63,716 bases of DNA from assembly GCA_039024435.1 (NCBI GenBank), contig JBCCQH010000030.1, forward strand, positions 1 through 63,716. The letters run 5' to 3'. The stretch is from JBCCQH01 sp039024435. GTDB lineage: Bacteria; Bacteroidota; Bacteroidia; J057; JADKCL01. The notes under the pieces are model-generated. The model was not told where the DNA came from. It worked only from the letters and a program-made list of their open reading frames with translations, and ran no database searches. Below are positions 1-35,543 of this stretch, one piece after another; positions within the stretch are counted from its first letter, which is position 1, and every line of letters starts with the position of its first letter. Position numbers and translations under genes: made by a program.

Positions 1-158
1 GCGTTTTTGGATGACTTGTCTATTCCGCCTCCGTCCGGTGGGTCGACCGGGGAAGCGAATAGCTGGAAAGGAGGCGGTGCCTCACTGCGCAGCCCCTCGG
101 ACTCCGGCATTTGGTTTTCGCCATTCATCGGGGAATGGTGATGCTCATGTTCGGGCAT
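1..158 (-). CDS. N-terminal fragment of a putative DUF4157-type effector (cut by window edge)
   Basis: Reading leftwards from the ATG at 158, 52 codons are open to the window edge. The peptide is hydrophilic, begins MPEHEHHHSP and contains SEAPPPFQLFASP. The two complete DUF4157 proteins at 33-38 kb begin the same way: an acidic, His/Gln-rich start followed by APPFQLKA at about residues 36-43. No signal peptide is visible, as in those proteins. The family link is an inference from this short motif; the DUF4157 core and any toxin domain would lie outside the window. A strong terminator at 397-430 separates it from the giant gene upstream, so it probably has its own promoter between 159 and 396. 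Confidence 0.5.
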   Translation of the reverse strand, partial: MPEHEHHHSPMNGENQMPESEGLRSEAPPPFQLFASPVDPPDGGGIDKSSKN

Positions 159-513
159 AATGCGTGTGCTTTAACGGGTCAAAGAATACTGGCTCCTCTT
201 CTCAAAGGGATATGTCAATATCACGGAATATACCGCTTTTTAAAGGGGAATCCGACTCATTGATCGAATCCGATGCATTTTTCGTTTGAAATGGAATAAG
301 ATCGGTTCTGGGTGACCACGAAAACCGCTTCCTGCTATCGTTCCCGGCTTTCTACCTTCCCCGATCCCCTGCCCCCAGATTTAAACCGCAAAAGCCAAAA
401 AGCCGCTTCCCACAAAGGAAGCAGCTTTTTGATCATTGATTTTAACTCGTCGACCGATCCGCACGGACATCCTTCCAAACTGAAATTCAAGCCGTCCGCA
501 ATCTCTCAGCCGG
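159..513. other. intergenic region, giant gene 3' side
   Basis: 355 bases with no supportable gene. The part nearest the giant gene holds a hairpin terminator. The part nearest the truncated gene is more AT-rich and would be the place for its promoter, but I see no clean TTTG-N19-TAnnTTTG pair in the leftward direction. Confidence 0.6.
397..430 (-). terminator. intrinsic terminator of the giant gene
   Basis: Two 14-base arms (397-410 and 417-430) pair with one mismatch around a 6-base loop. The arms end in A5/T5 runs, so the leftward transcript has a GC-rich stem followed by U5. It lies 84 bases after the stop codon of the giant gene and could also work in the other direction. Confidence 0.8.
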
Positions 514-28425
<27,912 letters not shown>

Positions 28426-29014
28426 AAGTATACAATTGGCGGCGCAAGGGGCGCACGGTTAAATGCCACATTACTGGCAGGTGCCAGCTTTAGGGTAAAT
28501 TTGCCTTAATACGTCGTTAAATAAGAGAAGACTGTTGTTGATTTATGACAAGGTAGAGAAGCTTTCTCCCCAAACCAAATAATTTCTTACACCGCCGGGA
28601 GCGGTTGAAAATCAGCGTAAAAGACGAGTTATCCCCACAATACGATCCACAAAATCCCGGACTTACCTGCTTTTTGCGCTTTTTTTCCATATTTCAGCAA
28701 ATTCCTTACATGAGCCCGATTCATAAAATAATCGGGAGGAAACGGAAAAGTACAGTCGTTGGGGGGTCAACTTTTCTGATTTGCAATTGATTCGGCAATT
28801 CAAATAATCAAAATTTTGCCGTTTTTTGCGCCCGGTGGGGAAATTTAATTTTGAAATTGGCCGAATCGAAAATATTTATTCTTACCCTTTTAATTTTTAC
28901 TTTTTGATGGGTAAATATTGTTCTCCGGATCTACTCCCCGAAAAAACCTACCTAAAGTCACCATTTTCATTGATTTAAACCGTACGGACTACTGGGGGCA
29001 ATCTGGTGTCCTAC
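28426..29014. other. AT-rich intergenic region upstream of the giant gene
   Basis: 589 bases, much more AT-rich than the flanking genes, with no convincing open frame. It must hold the giant gene's promoter, but no full consensus was found. Imperfect inverted arms at 28,871-28,887 and 28,909-28,919 (TTACCC / GGGTAA with extra AT pairing) may end the upstream SEC-C transcript. Confidence 0.5.
28474..28487. promoter_or_regulatory. perfect inverted repeat upstream of the giant gene
   Basis: CTGGCA-GG-TGCCAG is a perfect 6-bp palindrome about 50 bases before the giant gene's ATG at 28,425. It could be an operator or a small leader hairpin; the sequence does not say which. Confidence 0.4.
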
Positions 29015-30037
29015 CTATCTTCCACAACATTTTTTGTACTTCTTCCCACTCCCGCAGGGACAGGGATCGTTGCGGCCGACCTTGGGACCCGAACGGGTCG
29101 CGACTTTCCGCACCGTGCGCAACTTGGTACGGCGGCGGTAAGCACGCTGGGGACGCCCGGAGCGCAATTTGAGCACCGAGGAGGCTCCGGTATCGAAGGG
29201 AGCGTTGGTATTGACGGTGCTGAGGCGGCGGTAAAGCTCGACCATTTCCAGTTCTTCCTTTTCGACAAATTGGCGCGCCGGATTCTGCATTTGCTTCGCG
29301 ATTTCTTCGGGGGTACCACAGACCGCCGAATCGTAGAGGCCCTTCTGGTAAGCACGCTCGATCAGGGGATCGGCGGTGTCCACTTGCAGGTGGGTCAACG
29401 CCGAGATGACCGCATTGCACAGTTCGCGCGGAATGGCTCCGGGGGTACTTGCTTCGTAGTAATGCAATGCCGAAAACAGGATGGCCACCGCTTCCTCGCG
29501 GTAGGCGGGTTCCCGAAAAGCGACCTGTTCCAATGCTTCGGCGGCCGCCACCCGCAGGACACACGCCTGCCCGTACACGTCCGGATCGCGCTCGAGAATG
29601 GTTTGCAGGACCCACATTTCGACCCGGGCCAGGGCATACATCGGTCGCCAGAGTGCCCCGCGCCACTCGCGGGGAAAAAATACCGCTTCATCGAGGGACA
29701 TCATCGCTACCAAACTGAGCCCCAGAGCGTTTTCCGGTTCTTCACTCAGCGCAAGGAACAGCAGCGCGTGCAGCAGGAGGGCGATCCCCTGAAAATCCGG
29801 TTCTTCGCGCAATTCATTGCGCTCGTACCAGGCATCCACAAGCTCGGGAGCGTGCTGCATCACGTAATCCAAAATCAGGCTGCAATCGACCGTCCGGGAA
29901 TCCTCGGACAAGGCCAAGATCTCCCGTATGGTCTCCGGAGCCATGCGAAAATCGTCGATCAGCAGCCGCTCCATGATCGGGTTCTCCAAAGCGGGACGGG
30001 GCAGATCGGGAAACAGCGGATGGGATTCAGAATTCAT
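29015..30037 (-). CDS. SEC-C zinc-motif protein, DUF1186-like
   Basis: 340 residues from the ATG at 30,037. An open frame extends 22 codons further upstream, but that stretch is basic and overlaps the promoter, so the downstream ATG is preferred. The body is all-helical, with repeats of the DUF1186 type. The C-terminus ends in GRNDPCPCGSGKKYKKCCG, the SEC-C Cys-x-Cys...CysCys zinc-binding motif first described in SecA. SEC-C tails are thought to aid binding to ribosomes, SecB-like partners or proteins, but the role of stand-alone proteins is poorly known. It is cytoplasmic (no signal peptide or membrane segment). It is divergent from the YceI gene and has a recognisable Bacteroidota promoter at 30,061-30,091. 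Confidence 0.75.
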   Translation of the reverse strand: MNSESHPLFPDLPRPALENPIMERLLIDDFRMAPETIREILALSEDSRTVDCSLILDYVMQHAPELVDAWYERNELREEPDFQGIALLLHALLFLALSEEPENALGLSLVAMMSLDEAVFFPREWRGALWRPMYALARVEMWVLQTILERDPDVYGQACVLRVAAAEALEQVAFREPAYREEAVAILFSALHYYEASTPGAIPRELCNAVISALTHLQVDTADPLIERAYQKGLYDSAVCGTPEEIAKQMQNPARQFVEKEELEMVELYRRLSTVNTNAPFDTGASSVLKLRSGRPQRAYRRRTKLRTVRKVATRSGPKVGRNDPCPCGSGKKYKKCCGR

Positions 30038-30060
30038 GGAAAAATTGCGTTTGCGTTGGG

Positions 30061-30091
30061 TAAATTTACGACTTCCCCGGTGCGCCGCAAA
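30061..30091 (-). promoter_or_regulatory. Bacteroidota-type promoter of the SEC-C gene
   Basis: Read leftwards: TTTG (30,091-30,088), exactly 19 bases, then TAAATTTA (30,068-30,061). This matches the -33 TTTG and -7 TAnnTTTR arrangement of Bacteroides/Flavobacterium primary sigma promoters. Transcription would start about 15-20 bases before the ATG at 30,037, which also supports that start codon. Confidence 0.6.
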
Positions 30092-30213
30092 GTTGCCGTG
30101 CACTTTGCGACTGGCGGAACCATTTGCTCAGTTGAATTGGTTTCAAATCATGAAAAACGGTCTTGATTCATAAATCAAGCCGCATCGGGAGCCGGTCCCC
30201 GCCGATTTTGCGC

Positions 30214-30221
30214 TATCTTCG
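30214..30221 (+). promoter_or_regulatory. -7-like element TATCTTCG abutting the YceI start
   Basis: TATCTTCG ends 4 bases before the ATG at 30,226. The same octamer lies 3 bases before the ATG of the MBL-fold gene at 62,662, and AATCTTCG lies 4 bases before the S24 repressor ATG at 44,495. As a -7 element this would give leaderless or near-leaderless mRNAs. No clear -33 box was seen. Confidence 0.35.
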
Positions 30222-30225
30222 AGGC

Positions 30226-31245
30226 ATGAAATATTCTGCCTGGCACTTCCCTTTTTCGTTCGTTGTACTCGGCTGTTTGCTTTCCTTCTCAGCCCGCGCC
30301 ACCCAACCGGAGTTTGCTCCCCTGCCCGATCAACTCACCGGCTTGCCCCAAGAGCTGTTGGTCAACCACTTTGACGATCCGGTTTTTGCTACTACGGATG
30401 CAGACGAGAAAGACACTTATTTGTGGAAGCATTCGACGGCGGTCATCTCGCCTTTCGGCGAGGCCGAGATCCTGAAATTTGGCGCTTACATCTACTACAA
30501 CGACCAGTGGAACCTGCGCGTGGAGTTTAAACCGCGGGACTTTGTAAAGATGTTTGGCTGTCCCAAAGCCCAACTGAAAAAAGGCCATCCTTACACCTTT
30601 GCCGAAAACTGGCGGCGGGACGAACGCCTGCGCGGCGGCTGGGCGATGTGGTTTTTCATTGCCCGGAAAACCAAAGGTGATACCGTGGCCGGCGTCGGGA
30701 AAGTGTACACGGTCGGTTCCACCTACGAAGAAGCCCGCTACGTGCTCGATCCGGCGCAGAGTTCCTTAAAATGGACCGGACACAGTGCCTGGACCGCTTA
30801 CTCCCCCACCGGCGCCATCGATTTCAAATCCGGGGAACTCCTGCTCGCCGAAAACAAGCTGTTCCGCACCGAAATTGAGGTGGACTTATTGACCCTGCGC
30901 TCAGAAACCGGGGGCATCGCCGAGCACCTGCAAACCGCCGACTTCTTCGACGCCCCGAGTTTTCCCACCGCAAAGTTCACCCTGACCGAAGCCATCGCGC
31001 TCAAAGAAGGGAGGCAGGAAGTCGAGGGCAAATTCAGCTTTCACGGGGCTTCCTTCACCACCAAAGTTCCCCTGGAAATTACCGCCGAAGGGGACCGGGT
31101 CACCGCCAAAGGCACGATCACGCTCAACCGCAGCAATTTCGGCATTGACCGTAACCTCCCGACCAAAGAAACCAAAAAGACCCGCCAAAACGAGATCGCG
31201 GATGGCTTCGAAGTGGAGTTGGAAGCGGTATTTTTGAAGGAGTAA
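30226..31245 (+). CDS. YceI-family periplasmic protein with an extra N-terminal domain
   Basis: 339 residues from the ATG at 30,226, chosen because it opens a typical signal peptide (MKYSAWHFPFSFVVLGCLLS, cleavage near ARAT). Residues about 30-160 form an unrecognised beta-rich domain, where a plain YceI protein would have none. Residues about 165-339 are YceI-like: YVLDPAQSSLKWTGH, the central TADFFDAPSFPTAKFT and the closing FGIDRNL are family landmarks. YceI proteins are lipocalin-like barrels that bind isoprenoid or other amphiphilic ligands. The N-terminal half is the odd part; it may be a fusion specific to this lineage. It converges with the AAA/PD-(D/E)XK gene, leaving only 28 bases between stop codons. 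Confidence 0.8.
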   Translation: MKYSAWHFPFSFVVLGCLLSFSARATQPEFAPLPDQLTGLPQELLVNHFDDPVFATTDADEKDTYLWKHSTAVISPFGEAEILKFGAYIYYNDQWNLRVEFKPRDFVKMFGCPKAQLKKGHPYTFAENWRRDERLRGGWAMWFFIARKTKGDTVAGVGKVYTVGSTYEEARYVLDPAQSSLKWTGHSAWTAYSPTGAIDFKSGELLLAENKLFRTEIEVDLLTLRSETGGIAEHLQTADFFDAPSFPTAKFTLTEAIALKEGRQEVEGKFSFHGASFTTKVPLEITAEGDRVTAKGTITLNRSNFGIDRNLPTKETKKTRQNEIADGFEVELEAVFLKE

Positions 31246-31273
31246 AGGGGGGTATCCGAGGGAAGGGATAGAA

Positions 31274-32833
31274 TCAAGGCAGTACTTTGCTGCGATAACT
31301 GCCAATGTTGCGGGCCGCAACGTCAAATCCCAGGCCGAGCAAGATGATTTTCTTTTCCTGCCCCAAAAACTTTTCGTGGTACTTGCGCCGCTGAATTTGT
31401 TGCACGGCGGTTTCTGCCGCGCCCACCTTGAACTCAATCACGTAGACAAAGGCTTCGGTCTCGATAACCGCGTCGATGCGGCCGTGCGCGGTAACGACTT
31501 CCGAGCGGATATTGTAACCGAGCAGTTTGAGACTCAAATAAAAAATACTGTGGTAAAAGTATTCCCGGCGATCCAGTCCCCCCGCGGCCGAAGGCACATT
31601 GGGGTAGGTGATCTGGGTAAATATTTCCCGCAAATGCGCCACGGCTTCCGCCACTTCTCCCGCTTCCAGGCGGCGGGCCAGGCGGTACAGTATGCTTCCC
31701 GCCTGCTCTTTGGAGCGTCCACTGAACTCCGCTAGCAGGTGAATGTTGAATGACTGCTCCACCTCCCGGTTGGGAAAGTCGAGGGTCACGATATTGCTCA
31801 CCGGATCGTAGTCCCGCATGGTCAAATAGCCCGCCTGAAACAGCAGGGAGTTGACCTCGATATTGTCCACTTCAAACTTGTTGAAGTAGTTCACGTCGAG
31901 CTTGCGGTTTTTTAAATCAAATATAGAGTAGTTCTGCGTACGCACCAAGCGGATCAGGAACGTCGGGGTGCCGGTGCTGAACCAGTAGTCCTGAAACAGC
32001 CGCTTGCGGAACAGGTTGAGAATCGAAAACGGGTTGAAAACAAATTGCTTTCCATCCCAGGAATATCCGTTGTACCAATCCCGGATAGGGTCGATAATAT
32101 TCGCAAAGTGATCCCGGTATTCGGCTTCCAACTGCGCGAGGTAATCCGGAAAATAGCTCCACAGTTCTTCCTCGGTATAGCCCAGCATGCAGGCAAACGC
32201 GCGGTCGGTGGTAATGTCGTACAGATTGTTCAGATCGGAGAAAATAGAAACGTGACTGAACTTTGAAACTCCGGTGAGAAAGAAAAACGCAATGAAACGG
32301 TCATTGCCTTTGATGACGGAATACAGATCTTTCAAAATCTCCCGGTGGACTTCCGCAGTCACCGGATCGGCGATATGGTCAATGATCGGCTTGTCGTACT
32401 CATCGACCAAAATGGCCACTTTTTGCTCCGCACCGACCTGCTGAACCAGTTCTTGCAACTTGCCCGCATTGGTTGGAGCGGTCAGTGCGACCCCAAATTC
32501 TGCCGCGATGTCCTGCAACTCCAATTCAATCGCCTGCGGCAAATCTTCCGCCCGCTTGGCGATTCGGCTAAAATCAAAGGCGATGACCGGTCGTGCCACC
32601 CAATCAATTTTATCCTCAATCCAAAGTCCGGAAAAAAGTTCGCGATTTCCGGAAAATATCTCCTTCAGCGTACTGACCAGCAGCGACTTCCCAAATCTCC
32701 GGGGCCGAGACAGAAAATAATAATTGCCCTCGCGGATGAGCTTGTACAAAAAGCGGGTTTTGTCGACATAGATGTACCCTTCCCTAATCAATTTGGGAAA
32801 CTCTTGGATGCCAATTGGGAGTAACTTCGACAA
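31274..32833 (-). CDS. AAA-ATPase-like / PD-(D/E)XK nuclease-family protein
   Basis: 519 residues. The N-terminus (MSKLLPIGIQEFPKLIREGY, then YVDKTRFLYKL and RPRRFGKSLLVSTL) is the AAA-ATPase_like domain with its Walker A-like RRFGKSLL. VAILVDEYDKPI at about 145 is the Walker B region. The C-terminal about 110 residues (HGRIDAVIETEAFVYVIEFKV) carry the D...ExK signature of the PDDEXK_9 nuclease domain. These genes are common, multi-copy and often decayed in Bacteroidota; their function is not established, and a mobile or defence role has been suggested. Here it lies at the edge of the DUF4157 island, and two short fragments of the same family lie inside the island at 34.8 and 35.4 kb. Confidence 0.85.
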   Translation of the reverse strand: MSKLLPIGIQEFPKLIREGYIYVDKTRFLYKLIREGNYYFLSRPRRFGKSLLVSTLKEIFSGNRELFSGLWIEDKIDWVARPVIAFDFSRIAKRAEDLPQAIELELQDIAAEFGVALTAPTNAGKLQELVQQVGAEQKVAILVDEYDKPIIDHIADPVTAEVHREILKDLYSVIKGNDRFIAFFFLTGVSKFSHVSIFSDLNNLYDITTDRAFACMLGYTEEELWSYFPDYLAQLEAEYRDHFANIIDPIRDWYNGYSWDGKQFVFNPFSILNLFRKRLFQDYWFSTGTPTFLIRLVRTQNYSIFDLKNRKLDVNYFNKFEVDNIEVNSLLFQAGYLTMRDYDPVSNIVTLDFPNREVEQSFNIHLLAEFSGRSKEQAGSILYRLARRLEAGEVAEAVAHLREIFTQITYPNVPSAAGGLDRREYFYHSIFYLSLKLLGYNIRSEVVTAHGRIDAVIETEAFVYVIEFKVGAAETAVQQIQRRKYHEKFLGQEKKIILLGLGFDVAARNIGSYRSKVLP

Positions 32834-32890
32834 GGCTGCGGGCTTTCCCGTGAATTTAGCCCTTTTTCGGTTATCGGAAAATGAAAAGTC

Positions 32891-32915
32891 TGCCTCTTAG
32901 GCGGGGGTTGAGGCA
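32891..32915 (-). terminator. possible terminator after the small exported-protein gene
   Basis: TGCCTC and GAGGCA arms (6 bp, 13-base loop) are followed in the leftward transcript by a short U-rich tract, about 20 bases after the stop at 32,935. The stem is short, so this is tentative. Confidence 0.35.
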
Positions 32916-32934
32916 AACCAAGTGCCGCCTCGCC

Positions 32935-33366
32935 CTACTCCCCTAACTTCACCAAGCGCCAAGCCGTCTTCGTCCGGTCCACAAATCCGGTGATCGGCAT
33001 CCGTTTGTAGGGAACATTTTCCTGGTCACGGGCAAATGTTCCCCGCACCATTTCGCCCGCCGCCATTGCTTCCAACTGCGCCTGAACCGCCGCGTCTTTC
33101 ACCAGCACCGTCAAGGAAATCGTGTCCTGGGCCCAATCCTGCACCGCACAGTGAAACACCGCCCCGTAGCCGATGACCCCGCGGTATTCGGCGGAAAAGG
33201 AGAAGGTGATGGTATCAGCAGAAGAAGAAGTCAAAGCATCTGAGTTCATAGTAGTGGCAGTCGAAGAGGTGTTATCCGAAGCCGGCATGCAGCCCAATCC
33301 GGCAACGGTCACGAAGAAAAACAGTCCCTCACAGAGGAGGTACAATAAAAAAGGGCGACCTACCAT
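32935..33366 (-). CDS. small exported protein, candidate immunity partner of the NlpC/P60-like effector
   Basis: 143 residues. A hydrophobic N-terminus (residues 5-25) ends in GLGC26, so it is a likely lipoprotein, although the lipobox is not classical; a Ser/Thr-rich linker follows. The remaining about 90 residues match no family I recognise. Its ATG overlaps the stop of the upstream DUF4157 gene (ATGGTAG), which implies translational coupling. Effector genes are commonly coupled to immunity genes, and a protein outside the cytoplasm is where protection from a peptidoglycan-cleaving effector would be needed; this role is inferred from position and localisation only. Its linker (TSSTATTMNSD...ADTI) recurs in the debris at 34.9 kb, so the gene's 5' part belongs to a recombining segment. 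Confidence 0.6.
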   Translation of the reverse strand: MVGRPFLLYLLCEGLFFFVTVAGLGCMPASDNTSSTATTMNSDALTSSSADTITFSFSAEYRGVIGYGAVFHCAVQDWAQDTISLTVLVKDAAVQAQLEAMAAGEMVRGTFARDQENVPYKRMPITGFVDRTKTAWRLVKLGE

Positions 33367-34679
33367 GCAGGAGCTCCGTAGGTGACATCCGGCCGATCCC
33401 CAAAGTTCGTTTCCATCCAGTCACTGAGGGCTTTGACGGTACTGGTCTTTACCTTGTCGATGGTTCCCCCTGCGGTGAAAGGGGTATCCGGCGGTGGCCA
33501 AAAGGTAAGCACTTCGTCTCCCCGTCCGGTCGCGAGCCCAACGTGGGACAAACCGTCCCAAAACACCAGTTCACCCCGCTTGAGGCGGGTGACACCCTCA
33601 CTGTACGCCTTTTCGCTGCGGGTCATCGTCGATACCCACGCGCTCGGGGAACGGTTCACGTACAAGTCGTGGATCCAATTCCAGTCGATGGCTCCGGCTT
33701 TATAAGCCGCGTACAGCACCATCTCCCAGCAGTTGATGGTAGTAGAAGGCTGCAATTTCGGGGCTTCTGATTCTGAGGCGGCACTGGCCCAGGTTTCAAA
33801 GGAGTTTCCGGATCCCGGACCAGAAGGCACCCAGCGGGCTTTCTGTCCGACCATGCTGCTCATGGAGGCTGCCGTAGCATCGTCCACAAGTTCTTGGGAG
33901 ATGTAACCCGATTTCTTACCGCCCCCGATTTCCACTTCGACCTTGAGCCAATAGCCGCTGCGTCCGGTTACGGTCACCAGATGGCCCCGGGGGATATCCG
34001 CCAGCGTACCGGCGTGGGGATTGCTGCGGTCGATGCCGGCGCGCCGTTGCAGGGCCGCACTCCACGCCCCTACAATGGCTCCCGTCCAGGGGTAGTCGTC
34101 TTTGATCAGAAGTTGCGCTGGGGAGTCACCGCCAGCCCGCCGCATCTGGGAGACCTGATTGGTGGCCGGTCCGCCCGAAGCGACATCCCCGACCTGAGAG
34201 GATTGTGCTTGCATCTGCACTGCGTTTTCCCCCATCTTGTCGGCCTCGGATTCCAACCCTTTGTCGTCGTTGACCTGTACCCCATTTACTTCGGTATTTG
34301 CTTTGACTCGGCCCTCGCGCTGCTGGACGATGTGGCCTGCCTCATGGGGAAGGTGCTTTTCCTGGCCCGGTCCGAGGTGGATGTCATTGCCTTGGGCATA
34401 AGCGTGTGCCCCCACTTTTCCGGGTTCTTCCGAGTTGCGATGGACCTTGACATCGCTGAGATCATGGCCCGTGCTGGCCGCAAAACCACCCACCAATTCC
34501 GAACCGAGGTCACTTTCGGTTTTGGAGTCTCCTGGAGAGGAAGAGGGTTCCGCCTTGAGCTGGAAGGGCGGTGCGGCTTTCATTTGTCCCACTCCGGCGG
34601 AATCAAAGCCCGACTCGGCCAGTGCGTGGTCCTGATGCTGGGGGGATTGCAGGTCTTTTTGTGCGTGCGTCTGAGGCAT
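33360..34679 (-). CDS. DUF4157 protein with SH3-like and NlpC/P60-like C-terminal domains (putative injected effector)
   Basis: 439 residues with no signal peptide. Residues 1-58 are polar and include APPFQLKA (36-43). Residues about 58-155 are DUF4157: VKVHRNS, AHAYAQGNDIHLGPGQEKHL, the zinc-protease-like HEAGH at 112-116 and ESEAD at 143-147. About 222-268 resembles a bacterial SH3 domain (GHLVTVTGRSGYWLKVEVE). About 312-400 looks like a CHAP/NlpC-P60 cysteine hydrolase: INCWEM with Cys317, then GELVFWDGLSHVGLATG with His379. DUF4157 is known as a marker of proteins associated with extracellular contractile injection systems. Cleavage of cell-wall peptides is the inferred activity. The gene is followed by an overlapping exported-protein gene. 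No injection-system structural gene is visible in this window. Confidence 0.8.
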   Translation of the reverse strand: MPQTHAQKDLQSPQHQDHALAESGFDSAGVGQMKAAPPFQLKAEPSSSPGDSKTESDLGSELVGGFAASTGHDLSDVKVHRNSEEPGKVGAHAYAQGNDIHLGPGQEKHLPHEAGHIVQQREGRVKANTEVNGVQVNDDKGLESEADKMGENAVQMQAQSSQVGDVASGGPATNQVSQMRRAGGDSPAQLLIKDDYPWTGAIVGAWSAALQRRAGIDRSNPHAGTLADIPRGHLVTVTGRSGYWLKVEVEIGGGKKSGYISQELVDDATAASMSSMVGQKARWVPSGPGSGNSFETWASAASESEAPKLQPSTTINCWEMVLYAAYKAGAIDWNWIHDLYVNRSPSAWVSTMTRSEKAYSEGVTRLKRGELVFWDGLSHVGLATGRGDEVLTFWPPPDTPFTAGGTIDKVKTSTVKALSDWMETNFGDRPDVTYGAPAW

Positions 34680-34773
34680 AATGGTTATTCAGGGGTTGCC
34701 GATTCACGGCAATGGGTAGAAAACTCACACGCAAATTACCAATTTCCGACCAAAGTTCCCAGATTGATTCGCC

Positions 34774-34958
34774 TTCCCTACTCCCGCCGCGGATCCCCCA
34801 AGTACCCCAACCGCGTTATCCCGCAACGCCAATTCAATCGGCAGCGGCAAATCCTCCGCCCGATGGGCGATGGTATCAGCAGGAGAAGAAATTGCTGAAT
34901 CTGAATTCAGGTTGGTGGCAGTTGAAGAGGTGATCCAAGGCCGATCACAGGCCCGCAA
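34774..34958 (-). pseudogene. mosaic gene debris (exported-protein linker + AAA fragment + dnaE end)
   Basis: Leftwards, this stretch joins three recognisable scraps. 34,891-34,945 encodes TSSTATNLNSDSAISSPADT, like the linker of the exported protein at 32,935. 34,812-34,873 encodes IAHRAEDLPLPIELALRD, like IAKRAEDLPQAIELELQD of the AAA protein at 31,274. 34,774-34,814 matches the last bases of dnaE and its 3' flank (38,369-38,409) at 38 of 41 positions. The frame is open but has the look of recombination debris rather than a gene. Confidence 0.55.
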
Positions 34959-35253
34959 AAAACCAGCCCAATTTCAGCAGGCACAATAGAAAATTGAGAC
35001 TTAGCGTCCCGATGAGCACCCAACCGGCATACCTGACCCAAAACTTTGGTCTCCGCCACGCTACCACAGGAAGTGCCAGAAGGCAAGCCAAGGGAAACAG
35101 AAAGGCAAGCCACTCCATGGGACGCAGAATAGCTGCCTGATCGTACACGTAGATGGTCCGGTAAATGAAGCGTCCCGGATACCAAGCAAATCCCAGCAAC
35201 GCCAATTCGACAACAATTAATCCCGTAAAGCGAATGAGTTTGGCACGGTTCAT
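34945..35253 (-). CDS. small three-helix membrane protein, possible orphan immunity protein
   Basis: 102 residues from the ATG at 35,253. Three hydrophobic helices are visible (about 8-24, 45-65 and 72-96), joined by short basic loops (AWRRPKFWVR), with no recognised family. The ATG follows the stop of a 49-codon frame after only 4 bases, as in an effector-immunity pair whose effector has been reduced to its tail. Small multi-pass membrane proteins are a frequent type of immunity to pore-forming or membrane-acting toxins; that role is a guess from context. A start at 35,280 is possible but would overlap the upstream frame and add a non-hydrophobic MPGPPKIEA. Confidence 0.6.
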   Translation of the reverse strand: MNRAKLIRFTGLIVVELALLGFAWYPGRFIYRTIYVYDQAAILRPMEWLAFLFPLACLLALPVVAWRRPKFWVRYAGWVLIGTLSLNFLLCLLKLGWFFAGL

Positions 35254-35257
35254 GGCT

Positions 35258-35407
35258 TCAATTTTCGGTGGCCCGGGCAATCCTGAGCGAACGGAAGAAA
35301 GCTTCGACCAGCATCCGGCTTCCGGGGTTCATCGATAGCCCAATCGCAGATGAGTTTCGCGAAACCCAGTTGGTGCCCCAGCTATCGTTGCCGGCTCCCA
35401 CGTACAT
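35258..35407 (-). pseudogene. 49-codon gene tail, possible C-terminal remnant of an effector
   Basis: From the ATG at 35,407 the frame encodes MYVGAGNDSWGTNW...LSMNPGSRMLVEAFFRSLRIARATEN and stops 4 bases before the membrane-protein gene. Three codons upstream of the ATG the frame meets an in-frame TAG, and beyond that lies an AAA-protein scrap. The composition is that of a real protein end (Trp, Asn and Gly-rich turn, amphipathic final helix), so I read it as the truncated 3' end of a gene whose body was lost. It could instead be a very small gene. Confidence 0.45.
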
Positions 35408-35417
35408 CGCAGCGGCA

Positions 35418-35507
35418 TCATTTACCTAATCGGAGTAGTCCGCGCGGCCCCAAATTCCGCCGCTCCAATTCAATCGCCGGCGGCAAATCCTCCGCCCGAT
35501 GGGCGAT
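35418..35507 (-). pseudogene. fragment of an AAA-ATPase-like gene
   Basis: Thirty codons encode IAHRAEDLPPAIELERRNLG and then a short unrelated end before TGA. The first 16 residues match residues around the IAKRAEDLPQAIELE segment of the complete protein at 31,274. At DNA level 35,465-35,507, 34,829-34,871 and 32,521-32,565 align without gaps, with the two fragments closer to each other than to the gene. This is a decayed piece, not a gene. Confidence 0.6.
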
Positions 35508-35543
35508 TCGGCGGAGAAGAAGAGGGTATCGGGATAGCCCAAT

